This document shows, in pieces, positions 7,039-10,982 of a stretch of DNA of 10,982 nucleotides. The notes under the pieces were generated by a model. That model saw only the letters and a list, made by a program, of their open reading frames with translations, was not told the origin of the DNA and searched no databases. A program made the translations under genes and the position numbers. The DNA is from HGM13006 sp964514175 (GTDB lineage: Bacteria > Bacillota > Clostridia > Oscillospirales > Oscillospiraceae): assembly GCA_964514175.1 (NCBI GenBank), contig CAZEPQ010000059.1, forward strand, positions 1 through 10,982, given 5' to 3'. Numbering within the stretch: the stretch's first letter is position 1; every line of letters begins with the position of its first letter.

Positions 7039-7072
7039 AAAATTGTATCTACCGCTACAAAATTATACCTAC
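7039..7072 (+). repeat. Two imperfect 14-bp direct repeats upstream of the cassette promoter
   Basis: AAAATTGTATCTAC (7039-7052) and AAAATTATACCTAC (7059-7072) match at 12 of 14 positions and are spaced exactly 20 bp apart, about two helical turns. They end eight bases before the -35 of the cassette promoter. They could be a regulator or UP-element-type site; the A/T-rich composition makes chance similarity possible. Confidence 0.4.
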
Positions 7073-7079
7073 AGTTGTA
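7070..7079 (+). promoter_or_regulatory. Possible BlaI/MecI/CopY-type operator (TACAGTTGTA)
   Basis: TACA-GT-TGTA fits the TACAnnTGTA core known for CopY cop boxes and BlaI/MecI operators. It directly abuts the -35 hexamer of the promoter at 7080-7108. Only eight bases are specified, a single copy is present, and no regulator gene of this family is in the window. Confidence 0.3.
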
Positions 7080-7108
7080 TTGACAAGAATTTCATTCCGT
7101 GTTACCAT
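7080..7108 (+). promoter_or_regulatory. Strong sigma-A promoter of the leader/methyltransferase cassette
   Basis: A perfect TTGACA (7080-7085) is followed after 17 nt by TACCAT (7103-7108). Transcription should start near 7115, giving an untranslated leader of about 240 nt before the first methyltransferase. Such a strong promoter combined with a structured leader is typical of attenuation control. Confidence 0.8.
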
Positions 7109-7138
7109 GAGGAAAATTTCTGAAGGGAGCGTATTCAT

Positions 7139-7243
7139 ATGAAAAAGTTTACTGTCGTCCTGAACCGTTCCCATATGCCTATGCAGCCTAACCAGTCTAT
7201 CTGGTCGGGTCATGGGCTTATACCCATTTTGCAGGAAATGTAA
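7139..7243 (+). CDS. 34-residue leader peptide
   Basis: ATG at 7139 is preceded by GAAGGGAG (7122-7129) at normal spacing, so this short ORF should be well translated. It begins MKKFTVVLNR, continues HMPMQPNQSIWSGHG, and ends at TAA 7241-7243. It lies between a strong promoter and a set of RNA hairpins in front of a methyltransferase gene, the classic layout of a regulatory leader peptide. Inside its 3' part, ATGGG (7212-7216) pairs with CCCAT (7223-7227) and is followed by Ts, a possible pausing hairpin that translation would open. From memory, the peptide style (MPMxxxQSI...GLIP) resembles leaders before tetracycline ribosome-protection genes; I could not verify this. No signal peptide or known domain is seen, and a role for the peptide in trans is unlikely. 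Confidence 0.65.
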   Translation: MKKFTVVLNRSHMPMQPNQSIWSGHGLIPILQEM

Positions 7244-7257
7244 TGTATTTACGTTGA
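7243..7257 (+). CDS. Coupled 4-codon mini-ORF (MYLR)
   Basis: The leader peptide stop and a new start overlap as TAATG (7241-7245). The new frame reads ATG TAT TTA CGT TGA. An AGGAAA sequence (7233-7238) lies 4 nt upstream. A ribosome finishing here would cover the first bases of the next hairpin (from 7261), so the mini-ORF is placed to control folding. Whether it is translated is inference. Confidence 0.4.
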   Translation: MYLR

Positions 7258-7326
7258 TAGCAGCGGTATAGGCAGTGACAAGTGCCTGCACCGCTGTTTT
7301 GCTATACCCAGACACTTGTCCTGCCT
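7258..7326 (+). promoter_or_regulatory. Attenuator: mutually exclusive RNA hairpins upstream of the methyltransferase
   Basis: Hairpin A: CAGCGGT (7261-7267) pairs with ACCGCTG (7290-7296), reinforced inside by AGGCA/TGCCT (7270-7274 with 7283-7287). TTTT (7297-7300) follows, so it is terminator-like, though the T-run is short. Hairpin B: AGGCAG plus GACAAGTG (7270-7284, one bulged T) pairs with CACTTGTC plus CTGCCT (7313-7326), 14 base pairs. B uses bases of A, so they exclude each other. A third option, GGTATAG (7265-7271) with CTATACC (7302-7308), is also perfect. The ribosome binding site at 7341-7347 stays outside these stems, which favours control of transcription elongation over occlusion of translation. 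Confidence 0.7.
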
Positions 7327-7354
7327 CCCTGCCCAAGAAAAAGGAGGAAAAGAA

Positions 7355-8146
7355 ATGAAAGAACTTTACGATGAGATCCACGCCCACTATGAAACCCACA
7401 ACGAAGACAACCGGTTTGGGCACAAATGGTGCCGAGTGGAATATCTGACCACACTGCACTACATTCACAAATATCTGAAACCCGGTCACAAAATTTTGGA
7501 AATTGGCGCAAGCACGGGACAGTACACCATTGCGCTGGCCAGAGAAGGCTATGAGGTCACTGCCGTGGAACTGGTGGAACACAATCTTGATATCCTCAAG
7601 TCTAAGCTCACAGCGGACATGGCCGTAACCCCCATGGTGGGAAACGCCCTTGATTTGGACTTTCTCCCCGACGAGTCCTACGATATCACCCTGCTTTTCG
7701 GGCCCATGTACCATCTTCTGGACGAAGAAAATAAGAAACGGGCCCTCCGGGAGGCCCTGCGAGTCACAAAAACAGGAGGACTTCTGCTGGTGGCTTACTG
7801 CGTCACCGACGGCCCCATGATCAACTACATTTTCCGATTGAGGAAGTATCACGAGATGGTGGCCCGAAACATTTTGGACAACAACACGTTCAAAATACAC
7901 ACGGAAAATGGGTTCCTGTTCGACCACATGAAGAAAACTGAGATCGATCATCTCAACGAATCTATCAACGTGGAACGGCTGCACTACGTTGCCACCGACG
8001 GCCTTGCCAGCTTCATGCAATCGGAAATGGAGGAAATGGACGAGGAAACACTGGATGCCGTTTATCGGTATCATCTGTCGGTGTGCGAACAGGAGGACCT
8101 TTTAGGTGCAACCGCGCATTCTCTGGACATTTTACGAAAATTGTGA
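7355..8146 (+). CDS. Class I SAM-dependent methyltransferase (first copy)
   Basis: The 263-residue protein has a Rossmann methyltransferase core. Motif I is LEIGASTGQYTIALA (48-62) and the acidic residue after strand 2 is Glu72 in TAVELV. NALDLDFL (97-104) follows, and the motif IV region contains GPMYHL (116-121). RVTKTGGLLLVAYC (136-149) forms the strand 5 area. A C-terminal extension (about 150-263) holds RLHYVATDGLA (208-218) and GATAHSLDIL (251-260), shared with the second methyltransferase and probably making the substrate site. Motif I has GASTG rather than the usual GAGTG. The substrate is unknown; small-molecule or RNA/ribosome targets are both possible. The ATG at 7355 is chosen over an upstream TTG at 7316 because AAGGAGG (7341-7347) is 7 nt before it and the paralogue starts at the same point. 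It is the first structural gene behind the attenuator leader, followed after 22 nt by the GNAT gene. Confidence 0.86.
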   Translation: MKELYDEIHAHYETHNEDNRFGHKWCRVEYLTTLHYIHKYLKPGHKILEIGASTGQYTIALAREGYEVTAVELVEHNLDILKSKLTADMAVTPMVGNALDLDFLPDESYDITLLFGPMYHLLDEENKKRALREALRVTKTGGLLLVAYCVTDGPMINYIFRLRKYHEMVARNILDNNTFKIHTENGFLFDHMKKTEIDHLNESINVERLHYVATDGLASFMQSEMEEMDEETLDAVYRYHLSVCEQEDLLGATAHSLDILRKL

Positions 8147-8168
8147 TTTGATATGGAGGTAAAGCACT

Positions 8169-8753
8169 ATGAAACACATCGGTACTGTCACCATAGAAAC
8201 ACCCCGGCTGACCCTGCGGCAATTTGTCCCGGAGGACGCTGACGCCATGTACCGGAACTGGGCCTCGGATCCGGAAGTGACAAAGTTCCTCACCTGGCCC
8301 GCCTATACCAGCCCCAAGGATGCACAGGCAAAGATTCTGGAATGGATACAGCAATATGAAAAGAAGGATCATTACCTCTGGGCCATTGTTTATAAGGACC
8401 AGGACAACGAGCCCATCGGCAGCATCAGCGTCAACGAGTACGACGAACGTGTTAAAAAGGCTGAGATCGGCTACTGCATTGGACGAAAATGGTGGCATCA
8501 GGGCATCATGGCAGAAGCATTACAGGCCGTAATTGATCTTTTGATGGGCGAAGTGGGCTTCAATCGGATCGAAGCGGAACACGATGTAAACAATCCCAAT
8601 TCCGGGGCAGTCATGCGAAAATGCGGCATGACTTTGGAGGGGACCCTGCGGGCATACCTGTGGAATAACCAAGGGGTCTGTGATACTAAAATTTATTCCA
8701 TCCTGCGGGATGAATGGAAGGGACGATCAGCATGGAAATCAACCAATACCTAA
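8169..8753 (+). CDS. RimJ/RimL-type GNAT N-acetyltransferase
   Basis: This 194-residue protein belongs to the Acetyltransf_3 branch of GNAT enzymes, which transfer acetyl from acetyl-CoA to N-termini of ribosomal proteins, to small molecules or to antibiotics. It shows the typical start TPRLTLRQFVPEDADAMYRNW (11-31), EPIGSISVNEY (81-91), and AEIGYCIGRKWWHQGIMAEAL (98-118). The pyrophosphate-binding loop is around Gln111-Gly112-Ile-Met, and the closing NNPNSGAVMRKCGM (141-154) is followed by GTLRAYLW. A GGAGG ribosome binding site lies 10 nt before the ATG. The last 22 nt overlap the second methyltransferase gene, so the two are coupled. The C-terminus (KGRSAWKSTNT) looks extended into that overlap. 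The target is unknown; the operon suggests it works with the flanking methyltransferases. Confidence 0.9.
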   Translation: MKHIGTVTIETPRLTLRQFVPEDADAMYRNWASDPEVTKFLTWPAYTSPKDAQAKILEWIQQYEKKDHYLWAIVYKDQDNEPIGSISVNEYDERVKKAEIGYCIGRKWWHQGIMAEALQAVIDLLMGEVGFNRIEAEHDVNNPNSGAVMRKCGMTLEGTLRAYLWNNQGVCDTKIYSILRDEWKGRSAWKSTNT

Positions 8754-9520
8754 AAAATTATTATGAAAACTACGACGAGGATTCCCGTCTGCTCTCCCGC
8801 CGTGGACAGATCGAATATCTCACCACCATGGGATATATTCAGGCATATTTGCAGCCCGGGATGAAAATTCTTGAGATCGGAGCAGGCACGGGCCGCTATA
8901 GTCTTGCCCTGGCCTCCGCAGGCTTTGATGTGACTGCCGTTGAGCTGGTGGGGCACAACCTTGAGATTTTAAAATCCAAGATCACACCGGACATGCACAT
9001 CCGGGCCATGGAGGGCAACGCCCTGAATCTTTCCATGCTGGACAGCGGAAGCTATGATATGACCCTGGTACTGGGTCCCATGTACCACTTATATAATGAA
9101 GCAGACAAGAAACAAGCCCTTGCCGAGGCCATCCGGGTCACAAAGCCCGGCGGCATTGTGTATGTTGCTTATTGCATTTCTGAAAGCAACATTATAAACT
9201 ACGGATTCCAGAAGGGACACATCATGGAGCTGATTTCCGAAGGTCTATTAGACCTGAAAACCTTCAAAACCACCTCCCGGCCTCAGGACCTGTTTGAGCT
9301 GGTTCGGAAAAGTGACATCGACAAGCTGATGGAGGGCTTCCCCACCCATCGGCTCCACTATGTTGCCACCGATGGGCTGGCTTATATTATTAAGGACACA
9401 CTGGATGCCATGGATGAGGACACCTTCCGTATCTTCCTGACCTATCACCTGACGGTGTGTGAAAACGCCGATCTGGTGGGGGCCACAGCACATTCGTTGG
9501 ATGTGTTTCGGAAAATGTAA
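8732..9520 (+). CDS. Class I SAM-dependent methyltransferase (second copy, paralogue)
   Basis: This 262-residue protein is similar from end to end to the first methyltransferase, roughly half identical by eye. Shared blocks are IEYLTT (27-32), the NALNL region (96-100), GPMYHL (115-120), HRLHYVATDGLA (206-217) and GATAHSLDVFRKM (250-262). Motif I is the canonical LEIGAGTGRYSLALA (47-61), with Glu71 as the ribose-binding acid. An in-frame ATG exists at 8714. The start at 8732 is preferred because AAGGGA (8718-8723) stands 8 nt before it and the alignment with the paralogue then differs by only one residue in length. It overlaps the GNAT gene by 22 nt and closes the cassette. A palindromic repeat, not a classic terminator, follows the stop. 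The substrate is unknown; the two enzymes may act on related sites or form a heterodimer (inference). Confidence 0.86.
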   Translation: MEINQYLKNYYENYDEDSRLLSRRGQIEYLTTMGYIQAYLQPGMKILEIGAGTGRYSLALASAGFDVTAVELVGHNLEILKSKITPDMHIRAMEGNALNLSMLDSGSYDMTLVLGPMYHLYNEADKKQALAEAIRVTKPGGIVYVAYCISESNIINYGFQKGHIMELISEGLLDLKTFKTTSRPQDLFELVRKSDIDKLMEGFPTHRLHYVATDGLAYIIKDTLDAMDEDTFRIFLTYHLTVCENADLVGATAHSLDVFRKM

Positions 9521-9548
9521 CACCATTGCCAACCGCCGCAGGCGGCTT

Positions 9549-9694
9549 AACCTCCTTGGAGAAGGAGGTGGCAGCGAAGCTGACGGAGGATGGACTGCCG
9601 CAGTACGTATTCGCCGAAACGCTCTTATTATCGTAATTCTTCCCGCTTCCATCCTCAGTCGCCTGACGGCGACAGCTCCTTCTCCAAGGAGCTT
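9549..9694 (+). mobile_element. Palindromic MITE-like / REP-type intergenic repeat
   Basis: The left arm (9549-9594) and right arm (9648-9694) are inverted copies of one another. Both contain CTCCTTGGAGAAGGAG and both end in GAGGATGGA at the inner side. Each arm also folds on itself: CCTCCTT/AAGGAGG (9551-9568), CAGC/GCTG (9572-9582), GTCGCC/GGCGAC (9659-9674) and AGCTCCTT/AAGGAGCT (9674-9693). A 53-nt non-palindromic centre separates them. CTTA occurs at both edges (9546-9549 and 9692-9695) and might be a target duplication. No transposase is encoded. From memory, similar elements (with TCAGTCGCCTGACGGCGAC) are scattered in Oscillospiraceae genomes. It fills most of the 295-nt gap between the second methyltransferase and argS. 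Confidence 0.7.
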
Positions 9695-9697
9695 ATG

Positions 9698-9726
9698 GGC
9701 GCTCCCGCTTCAACTCGCCGTTTTTT
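9698..9726 (+). terminator. Weak possible terminator after the methyltransferase cassette
   Basis: GGCG (9698-9701) can pair with CGCC (9716-9719), followed by G and six Ts (9721-9726). The stem is only four base pairs, so function is uncertain. The repeat hairpins just upstream may help end the transcript. Confidence 0.3.
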
Positions 9727-9729
9727 CTC

Positions 9730-9758
9730 TGTACAGGTAAAATTTTTTATGCTATAAT
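9730..9758 (+). promoter_or_regulatory. Sigma-A promoter of argS
   Basis: TGTACA (9730-9735) and a perfect TATAAT (9753-9758) are 17 nt apart, and TGC before the -10 (9750-9752) makes an extended -10. Transcription starts near 9765, leaving a leader of about 50 nt with no room for a T-box. Confidence 0.78.
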
Positions 9759-9815
9759 AAGGTGTTTTGTTTAAACAATCAGAATTTCAATATAAAGAGG
9801 AAAGGAATCGCTGAA

Positions 9816-10982
9816 ATGGAAAAACTCATTGATTTGATTTCCCAGCGGGTATCAGCAGTATTTGAGGAAAAGGGCTACGACGCCGCTTACGGACAGGTCT
9901 CCGTGTCCGGCCGCCCGGACCTGTGCGAATATCAGTGCAACGGCTCCCTCCGAGCCACCAAGGTCTACAAGAAGGCCCCCATTATGATCGCGGAAGAGAT
10001 CATGGAGGGCTTGAAGGAGGACAAGGCTTTCTCCACCGTGGAAGCGGTCAAGCCCGGTTTTATCAATCTTCGGCTGGAGCCTGCTTTTGTGGCAGATTAT
10101 CTCAATCAAATGGCAAAAGCCGAAAAGTACGGCCTGAAGGAAGAAGCCCAGCCCAAAACGGTGGTCATCGACTACGGCGGAGCCAACGTGGCNNNNNNNN
10201 NNTTCGTCCCGCCATCATCGGCGAGGCTGTCAAGCGCATCGAGCGGTACTTTGGCAACAACGTCATCGGCGACGTACATCTGGGCGACTGGGGCCTGCAG
10301 ATGGGCCTGATCATCGAGGGCATCCGGGATTCCCAGCCGGAGCTCCCCTACTTCGATCCTGATTTCCAGGGCGAATATCCCGCAGAGCCCCCCTTCACCA
10401 TCGGTGAGCTGGAGCAGATCTATCCTGCCGCCTCTGCCCGCAGCAAGGAGGACGGGGAATTCTCCGCCCGGGCTCATGAGGCCACCCTCAAGCTCCAGCA
10501 GGGCGAAAAGGGCTATATGGCCATCTGGCAGCATGTAATGAACGTGTCTGTAGCAGACCTGAAGAAGAACTACGCCAACCTGAACGTGGACTTTGATCTG
10601 TGGAAGGGCGAAAGCGACGCTGAGCCGTACATCGCCGGCATGGTACAGCACCTCAAGGAAGGCGGCTATGCCGTTGAAAGCCAGGGCGCCCTGGTGGTGG
10701 AAGTCCAGGAGGAAGGCGACAAGCAGGAGATTCCCCCCTGCATCATCCTGAAATCCGACGGTGCCACCCTTTACGCCACCACCGACCTGGCCACCCTGGT
10801 TCAGCGTGAGGAAGACTATCATCCCGACAAGGTACTTTACGTTGTGGACAAGCGTCAGGGCCTCCACTTCGAGCAGGTGTTCCGTACCGCAAAAAAATCC
10901 GGCATCATTCGCCCTGAGACCAAGCTGCAGTTCCTGGGCTTCGGCACCATGAACGGCAAGGACGGCAAGCCCTTCAAGACCC
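9816..10982 (+). CDS. argS: Arginyl-tRNA synthetase, 5' part (interrupted by N gap, runs off right edge)
   Basis: ArgRS charges tRNA-Arg with arginine using ATP. The first 125 codons encode the N-terminal additional domain (MEKLIDLISQRVSAVFEEKG, then KPGFINLRL) and reach VVIDYGGANVA, the stretch that precedes the HIGH motif. Ten Ns (10193-10202) follow. The protein resumes at CGT 10205 as RPAIIGEAVKRIERYFGNNV with GDVHLGDWGLQMG, LKSDGATLYATTDLA, LYVVDKRQGLHFEQVF and GTMNGKDGKPFKT, all typical of the ArgRS catalytic core. Frames before and after the gap do not match if the Ns are counted literally. About 23 missing bases rather than 10 would restore the frame and the expected KPLHVGHL segment, so this is an assembly artefact rather than a pseudogene. 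The ATG at 9816 has AAGGAA (9802-9807) upstream. The anticodon-binding domain is beyond the window. Confidence 0.95.
10193..10202. other. Assembly gap (10 Ns)
   Basis: Ten undetermined bases lie within argS. The reading-frame change across them shows that the length is a placeholder, not the true gap size. Confidence 0.97.

Noticed and set aside
7297..7300. Strong constitutive intrinsic terminator before the methyltransferase
   Set aside because: The T-run is only four bases, so hairpin A is recorded as a conditional attenuator rather than a confident terminator.
7055..8074. Minus-strand open frame of 339 codons opposite the leader and first methyltransferase
   Set aside because: The product has no recognisable domain, and the plus strand holds a clear methyltransferase with motifs, ribosome binding site and paralogue.
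8714..8731. Earlier ATG start for the second methyltransferase
   Set aside because: The ribosome binding site fits the ATG at 8732 and the paralogue alignment starts there.
9759..9815. T-box riboswitch before argS
   Set aside because: The leader from the likely start site is only about 50 nt and has no specifier loop or T-box sequence.
10203..10310. Frameshifted argS pseudogene
   Set aside because: The frame change coincides exactly with the N run, and the protein on both sides is highly conserved ArgRS.

Overview
The window looks like a draft contig from a gut-type Clostridia bacterium, probably Oscillospiraceae/Ruminococcaceae. Evidence: roughly balanced G+C by eye, strong AAGGAGG-type ribosome binding sites, sigma-A-like promoters with 17-nt spacers, a VTC/DUF4956/Cthe_2159 operon, a clostridial-type TrmD, and an intergenic palindromic repeat of a kind I remember from that group. 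A run of ten Ns inside argS marks an assembly gap. All assignments come from reading the sequence; no database search was run.

Layout. Positions 1-492 (minus) hold the start of a GNAT-family acetyltransferase that begins with TTG and runs off the left edge. Positions 561-1190 (minus) encode a HAD hydrolase with its own promoter. Positions 1356-4952 (plus) form one operon: extended -10 promoter, VTC-domain (polyphosphate polymerase-like) protein, DUF4956 membrane protein, and a large beta-helical Cthe_2159-type lipoprotein ending in a Met-rich hexapeptide repeat. A bidirectional terminator closes it. Facing it on the minus strand is rimM-trmD-sirtuin (6930 to 4957), with a 4-nt ATGA overlap and then a 50-nt overlap.

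Positions 7070-9520 (plus) are the most interesting part. A consensus promoter, preceded by a possible BlaI/CopY-type operator, drives a leader of about 250 nt. The leader holds a 34-codon ORF, a coupled 4-codon ORF and mutually exclusive RNA hairpins. It is followed by a methyltransferase, a RimJ/RimL-type GNAT acetyltransferase and a second, paralogous methyltransferase. The leader has the layout of translation-dependent attenuators that control ribosome-protection resistance genes (tet, erm and ABC-F types), so this cassette is a candidate antibiotic- or stress-inducible modification unit. Its substrate is unknown.

Positions 9549-9694 carry a palindromic MITE-like repeat. From 9816 to the right edge runs the 5' part of argS, whose HIGH-motif region falls exactly in the N gap.
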